Shown here: in pieces, positions 7,427-15,595 of the stretch
Layout: the number at the start of each line of letters is the position of its first letter
Numbering within the stretch: position 1 is the first letter of the stretch
Source: Desulfobulbus sp.
GTDB lineage: Bacteria; Desulfobacterota; Desulfobulbia; Desulfobulbales; Desulfobulbaceae
NCBI GenBank assembly: GCA_028684915.1
Contig: JAQUEZ010000025.1
Location: 1 to 50,986, forward strand
Direction: 5' to 3'
Length of the DNA stretch: 50,986 nucleotides
Position numbers and translations under genes: made by a program
Notes under the pieces: generated by a model
Seen by the model: the letters and a program-made list of their open reading frames with translations, nothing else
Databases searched by the model: none
Told to the model about the DNA's origin: nothing

Positions 7427-7776
7427 TAATTACCTCCATTTCTTAATTCTTCCACCATGCTCTGTAAATCCTGCATGCTTTTACTTGGTTGGTGTTTTTC
7501 GCCATATAATTCTTGGTATAAAACGTATACGTTTCCAAGATGGTTGACATATTGCTCAATCTGACTTTTTCTGTTTGTTAATTCAATGTGTTCTTGCTGG
7601 AGTAGTTGCAGAACATCCCATAATGGCACACGTTCATATTTCTCTCCTGCAATTTTAACTCTTCTCATTCGACTATCTTTTACTATACGGTCAAGATTTG
7701 ATTGCTTAACATTTAATACCTGACTCACGTATGATAGTTTTAGAGTATTTCCAAGTGTCCACTCCTCATCAATCAT
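7426..7776 (-). CDS. Putative HTH DNA-binding protein
   Basis: A 116-residue product. The start at 7776 is chosen because GAGGAG lies seven bases upstream; an earlier ATG at 7797 would add seven residues and has no such site. The N-terminal half (KLSYVSQVLNVKQSNLDRIV, then MRRVKIAGEKYERVPLWDV) looks like an excisionase or MerR-type helix-turn-helix followed by a wing. The C-terminal half is a helix of Gln/Glu-rich sequence. As the first gene of the operon near the integrase it may be a regulator or recombination directionality factor, but this is not certain. Confidence 0.5.
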   Translation of the reverse strand: MIDEEWTLGNTLKLSYVSQVLNVKQSNLDRIVKDSRMRRVKIAGEKYERVPLWDVLQLLQQEHIELTNRKSQIEQYVNHLGNVYVLYQELYGEKHQPSKSMQDLQSMVEELRNGGN

Positions 7777-8073
7777 AAATTTACTCCTCATAAGCATAAT
7801 TATCTAAAATAACAATTTGTTTTATGTAATATAAATTATCACATTATACATGAGTAACATATTGCAGTTTTAAAAATCAAGCTATTTTAGCCATACCTAA
7901 TATTTTTAAAACAAGATAATTTGGGATGGGATTACCGGGAAATACTGACATGAATATGTCAGTCTCAATGCTGTGAATAATGAGGGGATTTAAAGCAGGA
8001 AGGAAATTTTCGGGGGAAAACTCGTGTGGGTGCATGAACAACACCCACACATACAGAAGGGTAGGGGGCAATT
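7777..8073. other. Gene-free stretch with two hairpins
   Basis: Two inverted repeats lie here: ACTGACAT / ATGTCAGT (7944-7963) and GTGTGGGTG / CACCCACAC (8024-8050). The second, read on the minus strand, follows the integrase stop and is succeeded by GAGTTTTCC, so it may be the integrase terminator. An open frame on the minus strand at 7877-8071 runs through both hairpins and lacks support as a gene. Confidence 0.5.
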
Positions 8074-9117
8074 TTAAAATATTTCGTCAATCACACAGGT
8101 TGCCTGTTTAACTGCCTTGTCTGTCAGATGGGCATATCGCATGGTAAGAGCTACGTCTTGATGCCCAAGAAGAGTTTTGAGCGTGTAGATGTCCACTTTG
8201 CCACTGCTGGCGAGATGGGAAGCATACGTATGACGTAAATCATGGAATCGGTATGTTAACCCAAGTCGTTTTTTCAGTCTGCCCCACGAAAGACTGAATC
8301 CAACATTATAATGGTTGCCATTCGAGGCACAGAAAACATAATTGGATATCTCTTCCCTTTTTGCTGCCTGAATGACCTCAAACGCTTTTTCATTCAATGG
8401 AAAGGATAATGTCCTGCCATTCTTGGTCTGTCTGCAGGTTATAATTCTTTCCTGCAGGTCAACATCCTTCCATTCGAGATTCAGAATCTCAGATTTTCTT
8501 CTGCCGGTGTATGCTGCAAACTTAATCACATTGGATGCTCTGGTGTTGCCCCCGTTATCCAAGTACTCAAAGAGGTCGTTCAACTGCTCTGTGGTAAGGT
8601 AGTTGGTCACTCTGTTGTCATATTTGGGCGCTTGCATACCTTGGCAAGGGTTAACCTTGGAATACAGACCGTTCTGAATATGCCAGTTATAGACTCGTTT
8701 AATGAGCTTGTAAACGTGGTCAACTGTGGCAGGGGCATTACCATTCTCTTTCATGGTGGCAAGAATCTTGGTCACTCCTGCTTGGGTTGAATGGTTGTTA
8801 CCATTCACATGATTGGTCCATCTGCTGTAATCATCCTTCCAAGACTTCTTATGGACCTTGGCATGTTCGAGGTAGAGGTTAAAATCGATTTTTCCTGTTT
8901 GCTTCTTGTCGAATAATTTCCCCTCGATTGATTCCGTTTTAAATTTGGATTCAATATTCTTTGCCAATTTGAGGTTGGGAACGGTCTTGGTTCTCCACTT
9001 ACCTGTGTCGGTATCCTTTACCCTCACTACATACTTAGTGAAACTCTTCCCGCAAATCTCACATTGTTTGGCAGTGCTCTTGTGGTCCTTTGTACAGCAT
9101 CTTGCATAGATAGACAT
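8074..9117 (-). CDS. int: Tyrosine recombinase (integrase)
   Basis: A 347-residue site-specific recombinase. Catalytic residues are visible in the expected order: Arg207 in YTGRRKSEIL, Lys232 in the beta hairpin (RQTKNGRT), HDLR with His292 and Arg295, His319 in LLGHQDV, and the nucleophile Tyr328 in TMRYAHL. The SAM-like core-binding domain spans about 75-165. The N-terminus has CEIC and an arm-binding-type region, with two more Cys (C7/C8), so a small zinc-binding arm domain is possible. It starts ~150 bases from the tRNA-Arg it presumably targets and reads inward. The enzyme would integrate and excise the element at the anticodon-loop region of the tRNA. Confidence 0.95.
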   Translation of the reverse strand: MSIYARCCTKDHKSTAKQCEICGKSFTKYVVRVKDTDTGKWRTKTVPNLKLAKNIESKFKTESIEGKLFDKKQTGKIDFNLYLEHAKVHKKSWKDDYSRWTNHVNGNNHSTQAGVTKILATMKENGNAPATVDHVYKLIKRVYNWHIQNGLYSKVNPCQGMQAPKYDNRVTNYLTTEQLNDLFEYLDNGGNTRASNVIKFAAYTGRRKSEILNLEWKDVDLQERIITCRQTKNGRTLSFPLNEKAFEVIQAAKREEISNYVFCASNGNHYNVGFSLSWGRLKKRLGLTYRFHDLRHTYASHLASSGKVDIYTLKTLLGHQDVALTMRYAHLTDKAVKQATCVIDEIF

Positions 9118-9137
9118 GATTCATTCTCCAAATTCAG

Positions 9138-9155
9138 TGAAACTTCAATGAAACT
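9138..9155 (+). promoter_or_regulatory. Right arm-type integrase site (paired TGAAACT)
   Basis: TGAAACT at 9138-9144 and 9149-9155, spacer TCAA, matching in orientation and spacing the pair at 798-815. It lies directly upstream of the integrase ATG, so integrase binding here could also repress its own gene. Confidence 0.55.
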
Positions 9156-9220
9156 TTTTGGAGAAATCAAAAGGAATATGAGGTTATTTCCTCATATGGT
9201 GACTCGTGCAGAAGGCATAA

Positions 9221-9262
9221 AAAAAGGGTTTATAAGCTTAAAATCACTTATAAACCCTTTTT
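9221..9262 (-). terminator. Terminator brought in by the element for tRNA-Arg
   Basis: A perfect 16-bp stem (9221-9236 with 9247-9262) reading on the minus strand as a hairpin ending in a T-run, six bases after the tRNA CCA. It differs in loop and upper stem from the displaced terminator at 627-660 but shares AAGGGTTTA in the same position. Confidence 0.85.
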
Positions 9263-9267
9263 AAAAA

Positions 9268-9315
9268 TGGTGCGCCTGGAGAGATTCGAACTCCCGACCT
9301 ACGGATTCGTAGTCC
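9268..9315 (-). repeat. Right attachment site (tRNA-Arg 3' half)
   Basis: Identical over 48 bases to 669-716. It lies within the intact tRNA and ends in the 5' strand of the anticodon stem, so crossover probably takes place at or near the anticodon loop, a common integrase target. Confidence 0.9.
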
Positions 9316-9344
9316 GACGCTCTATCCAGCTGAGCTACAGGCGC
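9268..9344 (-). tRNA. tRNA-Arg(ACG)
   Basis: A 77-base gene including an encoded CCA (9268-9270). The acceptor stem GCGCCTG pairs with CAGGCGC, the D arm reads AGCTCAGCTGGATAGAGC, the anticodon loop is CTACGAA (anticodon ACG, bases 9308-9310), and the T arm has GTTCGAATC. The 3' half is supplied by the integrated element and restores a functional gene. ACG needs adenosine deamination by TadA to read CGU/CGC/CGA. Confidence 0.95.
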
Positions 9345-9438
9345 AATGACGGTCACTCATATACTCTGGAAAAAAAAAATAAGCAAGTCCTTTCTTCGCG
9401 TTGATTCCTTTTTGAGCAATTTTTCTGGTTTTTATGGA

Positions 9439-11730
9439 TCAGTTGTTGGGGTCCGCTTCGAGGAAATCGATCTGGCTTTCCGCGGGCTTCATTTCGTTTC
9501 GAGGAATGATATCGACCTTGGCCTGGTGTTTGGCCTCGAGATCGCTCAGCTCCGCCCGTTTTTTATTGAGCAGGTATTGGGCTACATCCAGCGGCAGACG
9601 GCACTCGACCCGGGCGACTTTTTTGCGGGTGATTCCGGTCTGGATCCGGCGCAGATAATAGAGCGCCAGAGTTTCCACGGAACGAACTACCCCGCGTCCC
9701 TGGCAGTATTCACAGGTGCGGTAGCTGCCTTTTTCAATGGGGGCGCCCATTTTCTGTCGGGAGATCTGCATCAGGCCAAAACGAGAGATCTTGCTGATGT
9801 CGACTTTGGCCTTGTCCCGTTTCATGCTCACCTTGACCTGGCGTTCTACATCGCGGATATGCTTTTTGTTGCGCATATCAATGAAGTCGACCACGATCAG
9901 GCCACCGAGGTCGCGTAGCCGCAACTGGCGAGCCAGTTCTGCCGCGGCCTCCATATTGGCCAGAAAGATGGTTTCGTCGAAATCGGAGTTCTTGGAGGTC
10001 CGGCCGGAGTTGACGTCGATAGCCACCAGTGCTTCGGTGGGATTGATGACGATAGAACCACCGGAAGGCAGGGGCACCTGGGGCTTGAAAATCGATTCGA
10101 TCTGTTCTTCAACGTTATACTGGTTGAAGATCGGTTTGCTGCCGCGATGGAGGCGTACCTTGACCTGCCGCTGCTTAGAAGGCAGCTGTTCGATAAAGGC
10201 ATTGACATTGTCCATGGATTCCTGGGTATCGACCAGAATTTCCTGGATTTCGGGGATGAAGTGGTCGCGCAGGAAGCGGACGACCGTATCCTGCTCCTCA
10301 TAGACCAGGGCTGGGGCATCCTTGGTCTGGCCGCGCCGTTTGATGTCCTCCCAGAGAGTAAGCAGAGACCGGAGGTCTTTTTCCAGGGCGTTATGGGTGA
10401 TGTCAACCGAGGCGGTGCGAATGATGAAGCCAATGCCCTCGGGGATCTCAAACTCGCTCATGATCTCGCGTAGTGAGGCGCGCCGTTCCTCGCCAACGAT
10501 CTTACGCGAAATGCCGGAGCTGTCGCTTCCGGGCATCAAGACCAGGAACCGGCCCGGCAGTGAGAGGTAGGTAGTCATGTTGGCCCCTTTGTTGCCCGTG
10601 ACTTCCTTGACCACCTGAACCAGGACTTCCTGGCCTCGTTGCATCACCTCTTCAATCTTGAGCTTCTTCCACTGCTGCTGGGCAATGATTGTCCGCACCC
10701 GGTCGTTCACATCCTGCCGATAGTATTCGGGATGGATTTCGTTGAAGGGCAGAAAACCGTTGCGTCCGGTGCCGATATCAACGAAGGCCGCCTGGAGATT
10801 CGCCTCGATGGAGACGATCCGGCCTTTGTAGATATTATTTTTAGTGGGCTCGCGGTCGACGGTGGTCACATGGAAGGACTCAAGGCGTCCGTCTTCGACC
10901 ATGGCAATACGGCACTCCTCAGGCTCCTCGGCATTGATGAGCAGCTTGTAGATAACCGGTTTCCCTGAATCCGTTCCCAGTTCGTCCGGGACTACGTCGT
11001 TTTCCTCGTCATCATCCGTGTCCGATTCCAGCGTAGTGGTAATCGGCTGCTCCTCTTCCTCGCCCGTTAGTTCCGTCGGCGTGGCCTCAGCCGGTTTACT
11101 CCGTTTTTTGCCGCCGCGACGGGAGCGCCGTTTTTTTACCGGCGGTGGTTCCGGGGACTCTTCAGTTACGGTTTCTTCCGCTTGCTGTTCCTCGCCGGTG
11201 GTGACTTCTCCGGTTTCGACGCTGTCCTTGGCCGAAGGCTCCTCAGGCTGCAGATCAGCGTGGTGTGGTTGGGGTTCCTGCGGGACAGCGATTGCCTCTG
11301 TCGAGGCGGGAAGAGTGGCTTCTTCAGCCTGGGCCTCAACGGGTGCGGCTGTCTCCTCCTGCTCGGGCGGCTGTGCTTCGATGGCGGGCACGGGTGTAGG
11401 CTCCGTCACAGCTTCGATAACCACAGCTTCGATTTCCACCGGTTCGTTTGGCCCCGGTGCGGCCACTTCCTGTTCCACGAGGGGTTCAGGGCTCGTTGCC
11501 ACCGAATGGATCGGTACCTCAGGATCGGTTCTCTCGGTCGGCGGCTCAGTGACTGCTGCGGCTACAACAGGTGTCGGCGCAGCGGTGATATCTTCTCCGA
11601 CAGGTTGGTGACTGGCCTCCTGGAGTTGGGCTTCGGCCTCAGGGCTGAGACTTTTCCACCATGCACCTTTTTTAGCCTTGCGCACCGGGGGGGCTTTGTC
11701 TTCTTTTTCTTTGGAATTGTTCTTGGTCAT
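9439..11730 (-). CDS. rne: Ribonuclease E/G family protein with N-terminal extension
   Basis: A 763-residue endoribonuclease for mRNA turnover and rRNA/tRNA maturation. Residues 1-255 are a low-complexity acidic, Pro/Ala/Thr/Glu-rich extension with a basic patch around 199-212 (KKRRSRRGGKKR). The catalytic part follows: an S1 RNA-binding domain about 295-385, the 5' sensor/RNase H-like region, metal ligands Asp572 (VAIDVNSGR) and Asp615 (VVDFIDM), and a Zn-link at CEYC (673-676). E. coli RNase E carries its disordered scaffold at the C-terminus; here the C-terminus ends ~70 residues after the Zn-link and the disordered part is at the front. It lies just downstream of a radical SAM gene (92-base gap) on the same strand. 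Confidence 0.92.
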   Translation of the reverse strand: MTKNNSKEKEDKAPPVRKAKKGAWWKSLSPEAEAQLQEASHQPVGEDITAAPTPVVAAAVTEPPTERTDPEVPIHSVATSPEPLVEQEVAAPGPNEPVEIEAVVIEAVTEPTPVPAIEAQPPEQEETAAPVEAQAEEATLPASTEAIAVPQEPQPHHADLQPEEPSAKDSVETGEVTTGEEQQAEETVTEESPEPPPVKKRRSRRGGKKRSKPAEATPTELTGEEEEQPITTTLESDTDDDEENDVVPDELGTDSGKPVIYKLLINAEEPEECRIAMVEDGRLESFHVTTVDREPTKNNIYKGRIVSIEANLQAAFVDIGTGRNGFLPFNEIHPEYYRQDVNDRVRTIIAQQQWKKLKIEEVMQRGQEVLVQVVKEVTGNKGANMTTYLSLPGRFLVLMPGSDSSGISRKIVGEERRASLREIMSEFEIPEGIGFIIRTASVDITHNALEKDLRSLLTLWEDIKRRGQTKDAPALVYEEQDTVVRFLRDHFIPEIQEILVDTQESMDNVNAFIEQLPSKQRQVKVRLHRGSKPIFNQYNVEEQIESIFKPQVPLPSGGSIVINPTEALVAIDVNSGRTSKNSDFDETIFLANMEAAAELARQLRLRDLGGLIVVDFIDMRNKKHIRDVERQVKVSMKRDKAKVDISKISRFGLMQISRQKMGAPIEKGSYRTCEYCQGRGVVRSVETLALYYLRRIQTGITRKKVARVECRLPLDVAQYLLNKKRAELSDLEAKHQAKVDIIPRNEMKPAESQIDFLEADPNN

Positions 11731-11821
11731 TCGTGTCCTTTCGGTAATTTGTTACAAGCAACCGAACCGTCGCGCTGGTGGGGAGCGTGCTGTTGACAGA
11801 AAACGTTTGCACGTTTGGTCC

Positions 11822-12808
11822 TCACGAAGCGATTTGATAAAAACGTTTACCGCCGTGCTCTTGCATGTGCAGGGCTCCGGATCGGATCAACGGTTCAAGC
11901 AGGTGCTCAACTTTGTCCGAACCATTCAAATGAAAAGTCCGGTCTATATCAGCAGCGGTACAAGGGCGCCGCTGCAACATCTTGACAATTTCCCGGATAA
12001 CCGTCTCTGCAGCCGCCACAGGATGCAAAGCGGCCTCAGCGAACGGTTGTTCGGGAAGAATAGGTTTTGTCGCCGGTACAAAGGGTAGATCGACCGGCAG
12101 GGCCAAGGCGTGCTGGAAACGCTCGGCAATGGCGGAGAGTTCCCGGGCGGAGACAGCCAGGGCAAACGTTTCGGCTGGAGGGCGGACAACGGTGTTGAGC
12201 TGAATTCGGTCAATACGCATCGGGCAGATCGCAGCGATCAAGGCGTCAATATCTTCAGGTGCGTCGTTTATCCCTTGAGCCAGTAAAATTTCCAGCCAAA
12301 GTTTTCCTTCGTACTGATGGGAGAATGTCTGCAAACCGGTAATGATGTCAGCCAGTTTCATTCCGGACATGGGCCGATCAATCTTGCGGAAACTTTCTTC
12401 CCGGGCAGCGTCGAGCGAGGGGGTGACGATATCGGCCAGCAGAAGATCTGCCCGGACCTGCGGATCGCTCAAAGTTGTACCGTTGGTCAGCACCGCCAAC
12501 GGTTTGTTCGTCCTCGCTTTCAAATGGCGGAGGATTTTCCCTAGGTCGAGGTGCAGTGTCGGTTCCCCTTTGGCGGTCACCGTTACCACATCCACCTCGG
12601 CAAGCCGGGTAATATCGGCACAAAACAGATCAATTTCGGCCAGGATATCGTTGGTGTCCGAATACACCTCTCGTCTGCCGAACGGAATGTCGGTACGGCC
12701 GACTTCACAGTAAATGCAGTTGAGATTACAGATCTTATTCGGAAAGAGATCGATACCCAGAGACCGGCCGAGCCGCCTGGAATTCACCGGGCCGAAGATA
12801 CAATTCAT
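11822..12808 (-). CDS. Radical SAM protein (COG0731-like)
   Basis: A 328-residue protein. The Fe-S/SAM motif is CNLNCIYC (Cys27, Cys31, Cys34), followed by VTVTAKGEPTLH, the conserved second strand with GEPTLH, and later PSLDAA and DRP. This arrangement, with MNCIFGPVNSRRLGRSLGI at the start, belongs to the COG0731 group of radical SAM enzymes related to the wyosine-forming protein, whose bacterial substrates are mostly unknown. The C-terminal ~90 residues (TAADIDRTFHLNGSDKVEHL) look like an added winged-helix domain. It reads toward rne and may share its transcript. Confidence 0.82.
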   Translation of the reverse strand: MNCIFGPVNSRRLGRSLGIDLFPNKICNLNCIYCEVGRTDIPFGRREVYSDTNDILAEIDLFCADITRLAEVDVVTVTAKGEPTLHLDLGKILRHLKARTNKPLAVLTNGTTLSDPQVRADLLLADIVTPSLDAAREESFRKIDRPMSGMKLADIITGLQTFSHQYEGKLWLEILLAQGINDAPEDIDALIAAICPMRIDRIQLNTVVRPPAETFALAVSARELSAIAERFQHALALPVDLPFVPATKPILPEQPFAEAALHPVAAAETVIREIVKMLQRRPCTAADIDRTFHLNGSDKVEHLLEPLIRSGALHMQEHGGKRFYQIAS

Positions 12809-12957
12809 GCAGGGTTGTGACCGGTTTATGCCGCTATGAAAAGCGTATATAAGTGGGAAGATGCAAGCCTTGGAAAATCAAGTTATTAGGCAATATTATG
12901 ACTGCCGATTTGTAAACCAATTTCCACGCTCACGCAAGGCAAATCTACGCTTTTAAC

Positions 12958-12986
12958 TTGACACGATTTAGGGTGGCTCGTACATT
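12958..12986 (+). promoter_or_regulatory. Sigma70-type promoter for lptD
   Basis: TTGACA (12958-12963), exactly 17 bases, then TACATT (12981-12986). It lies 140 bases before the lptD start in the divergent gap with the radical SAM gene. Confidence 0.6.
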
Positions 12987-13126
12987 CGGGCCAGTTATCG
13001 GTGGTTATTGATTTTCCGTTTCTTTAATCGCTCCAGCCGGTTGGGTGCACGCCTGTACGTCGTTGATGTTCAATCGATGTGCCCGTTTTCCTGCCTTCCT
13101 TTCTCTAGCACAAGGAGCCCGTCGAG

Positions 13127-15412
13127 GTGAAGTATCCCTCTTTTTTTCGTCCCCAGCCCATATCGCTCCTGTTTCCGGTGCTGCTCGGTTTGTTCGCTAC
13201 CCCTGTTTGGGCAGCCATTTCTATTGACGCCAAACAGTGGAATATCACCGCCGACAGAATGGTTCGAGAGGAAAACCCCCCGCTCTTGGTGGCTGAGGGC
13301 AATGTTCTTCTCGAAAAAAAAGAGCCAGTGGAGTCCGAGCCGCAAATAACCGGCCCAACTTCGCGGCCGGAGGATCGTGCTGTCGGCGAGAGTGACCAGG
13401 CTCTGAAAACGGTCACCACTGTCAAGGCCGATCGGGTTGCTTACGATTTTACCAAAGGAACCCTGGAAGCCACCGGCAATCTGCAGATCGCCGTGGGTGG
13501 TGACATCCTCACCGCAGATTCGGGCCTTATCGATCTGGAAAAGACCTCAGGTAGTTTTAAGGACGCTACGTTTGTCCGCCATGAAAACGATCTCCACTTT
13601 GAAGGTCGGTTGATCGAGAAAACCGGAGAGTTGACTTATCATATTGAGGACGGCTGGGTGGTTACCTGCAAGTTGCAGCCGGGCGAGGTCCCGCCCTGGA
13701 GCTTTGCCGCCGCCGACACCGAGATTACCGACGGCGGATACGCCTTTCTTAAACATGCCACCTTCCGCATCAAAGATGTGCCGGTCTTTTATTCACCGGT
13801 CATGCTCCTGCCGGTGAAGCATAAACGGCAGACCGGCTTGCTCTTTCCGTCGATGTCGACGTCGAGTCGCGATGGCGTCAGTATTGAAACACCTTTGTTT
13901 ATCAACCTGTCGTCAAACAGCGATCTGACCCTGTACCCCCGCTATTTTGCCGAGCGGGGTATCATGTTAGGGGCAGAATATCGCTATGTGATTGATGACG
14001 AAAGCAAGGGGATGATCGTCGCCCATTACCTGGACGATAATTTATCCGATCCCTCCGAAGTCGGGTATTACAACGACAGCGGCTTCACCCATACCAACCC
14101 CGACCGTTACTGGATTCGCGGCAAGGCGGATCAGGACATCGGCCCGTGGACAACCCGACTTGATCTGGATATTGTTTCCGATCTCGACTACCTAAGCGAA
14201 TTTAGCAGCGGCTCCACCAGTTTTTCCTCCAACCAGCCCCGTTTTCTCGATGTTTTCGGTCGCGGCTTCACCGATAAATCCAATCGCTACCGCGAAAATA
14301 CCTTTGGTGCCCTGCGCACCTGGGATAACGGCACCGCCCTTTTGGCCGAGTTATCTGCCATCAACGATGTGAGCGAGACGGTGTATACGCCTGATAACCC
14401 CTCCCAGGCCTGGAAACTTCCTTCACTGACCTACTCCGGTTTGTTGCCCTTTGGGACTGCCAGCGGCCCCGATTTTTCCTGGGATGCCAACTATACCTCT
14501 TTTTGGCGGGAGGAGGGCGTTGAGGGGCAGCGTTTTGACCTGATGCCCACCATCACCACTGGTATTCCCCTGTCGCCGTATCTTGAAAGTTATGTCAGTG
14601 GTGGGGTGCGTAACACCTCCTATCTGATCGATGATAATGGAGCTTCGGAATGGGAGGACAGCGATTCCAAAAAACGTTTCCTGTATAATCTGAATGCTGA
14701 GATCGGCACGACCCTGGCTCGAGATTTTTCCGTTGCCTTCGGCGAGGTCACCGGCCTGACCCACACCCTGCGGCCTTATGTCGCCTACGGTTACACCGAA
14801 ATTCCCGAGGAAAAGGTCATGCCGCAGTTTGACTGGGTGGATGAGCTAGAGGAGCAAAATACGGTCTATCTCGGGGTCAATAACTTTTTTTCCATCTCGG
14901 GTATGCATAATGGTCGAGGCTTTGATCGTGAGTACGCCTATTTCAAGATCAAACAGGGCTATGATCTGCGATCCATCGAGGAAGATACCCCTCTGACGCC
15001 GATCGAGACGGAAACCGGTTGGTACCCGGTTGAGCGGATGCGGATCAAGTATACCTCCAAGTTCGATGTCTATGGCGACGGTGCCTTTTTTCACTCCATT
15101 GACAGTGATTATCTTAGCAGTCGGGGAGACATGTTCTCCCTTGATTATCGGTACAATGAACTGACCGATGTCAACTCGGTGAAGGGGACTGTCTGGTATT
15201 TTCTCCCCTATAACCTAGCGGCAGGCTACTCTCTGGAGCGGAACATCGAAGATAGTGATACTATTGAGGAAACCATCCGATTTCGCTACATTCAGCCCTG
15301 CTGGTCAGTGGAGCTCTCCTCCCACTCCGAATCCGGGGACCAGGCTTTTTTGATCACCTTCCGCTTGGCAAATATCGGCAGTCCGTTCGGTTTTGATTTT
15401 TCAGGACAATAA
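13127..15412 (+). CDS. lptD: LPS-assembly outer membrane protein LptD
   Basis: A 761-residue outer-membrane protein that inserts lipopolysaccharide into the outer leaflet as the beta barrel of the LptDE translocon. It starts at a GTG with AAGGAG nine bases upstream. A signal peptide ends near residue 29 (LFATPVWA). An OstA/LptA-like jellyroll covers about 32-165, with the typical ITADRM and VAEGNVLL strands; the barrel fills the remainder, with the family signature FYSPVMLLPV and KRQTGLLFP. There are only two Cys, C181 in the N-terminal domain and C725 near the C-terminus, against four in E. coli. No lptE or surA lies nearby. Confidence 0.95.
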   Translation: MKYPSFFRPQPISLLFPVLLGLFATPVWAAISIDAKQWNITADRMVREENPPLLVAEGNVLLEKKEPVESEPQITGPTSRPEDRAVGESDQALKTVTTVKADRVAYDFTKGTLEATGNLQIAVGGDILTADSGLIDLEKTSGSFKDATFVRHENDLHFEGRLIEKTGELTYHIEDGWVVTCKLQPGEVPPWSFAAADTEITDGGYAFLKHATFRIKDVPVFYSPVMLLPVKHKRQTGLLFPSMSTSSRDGVSIETPLFINLSSNSDLTLYPRYFAERGIMLGAEYRYVIDDESKGMIVAHYLDDNLSDPSEVGYYNDSGFTHTNPDRYWIRGKADQDIGPWTTRLDLDIVSDLDYLSEFSSGSTSFSSNQPRFLDVFGRGFTDKSNRYRENTFGALRTWDNGTALLAELSAINDVSETVYTPDNPSQAWKLPSLTYSGLLPFGTASGPDFSWDANYTSFWREEGVEGQRFDLMPTITTGIPLSPYLESYVSGGVRNTSYLIDDNGASEWEDSDSKKRFLYNLNAEIGTTLARDFSVAFGEVTGLTHTLRPYVAYGYTEIPEEKVMPQFDWVDELEEQNTVYLGVNNFFSISGMHNGRGFDREYAYFKIKQGYDLRSIEEDTPLTPIETETGWYPVERMRIKYTSKFDVYGDGAFFHSIDSDYLSSRGDMFSLDYRYNELTDVNSVKGTVWYFLPYNLAAGYSLERNIEDSDTIEETIRFRYIQPCWSVELSSHSESGDQAFLITFRLANIGSPFGFDFSGQ

Positions 15413-15500
15413 TTGAGCAAGCAGCCAGGAACCGCAAGAGGACTTCGAAAAACGTAACCGATCCCAGGGGAACCCCAAAGGCCCCGTTTTCAACGGACCT

Positions 15501-15590
15501 GTAAGCGATTGCAGGGTGCCGGAGGTACAGGCCGATAACACCGCAGATTCGGTGCCCCGTGATCGCTTACCGAAAAACAGTATGTTTTTC
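15501..15590 (+). promoter_or_regulatory. Structured leader before the DHH gene
   Basis: GTAAGCGAT (15501-15509) pairs perfectly with ATCGCTTAC (15562-15570) across a 52-base GC-rich interior, and GAAAAACA (15572-15579) with TGTTTTTC (15583-15590) directly before the start codon. No ribosome binding site is apparent. I matched it to no riboswitch class; the second hairpin could hinder initiation. Confidence 0.35.
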
Positions 15591-15595
15591 TGCTT

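Larger units (their letters stand above)
669..9315. mobile_element. Integrative element in tRNA-Arg(ACG), ~8.6 kb
   Basis: Bounded by an exact 48-bp direct repeat of the tRNA 3' half, with a tyrosine integrase gene adjacent to the intact tRNA and a base composition much more AT-rich than the flanking chromosome. Gene content: integrase, HTH protein with two small coupled genes, RepA-like ATPase, GIY-YIG-like protein, truncated BRO-N antirepressor and a zinc-ribbon membrane protein. No structural phage, lysis, relaxase or type IV secretion gene is present. A replication-competent integrative mobilizable element or phage satellite would fit; which of the two cannot be told from the genes seen. 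Confidence 0.88.

Noticed and set aside
7877..8071. 64-codon minus-strand frame
   Set aside because: It spans two hairpins downstream of the integrase, has no ribosome binding site and resembles nothing.
9346..9918. Long plus-strand frame under rne
   Set aside because: It is the shadow of the RNase E/G gene, whose motifs lie on the other strand.
15501..15590. Known riboswitch such as cyclic-di-GMP or TPP
   Set aside because: The conserved core bases of those classes are absent on inspection.
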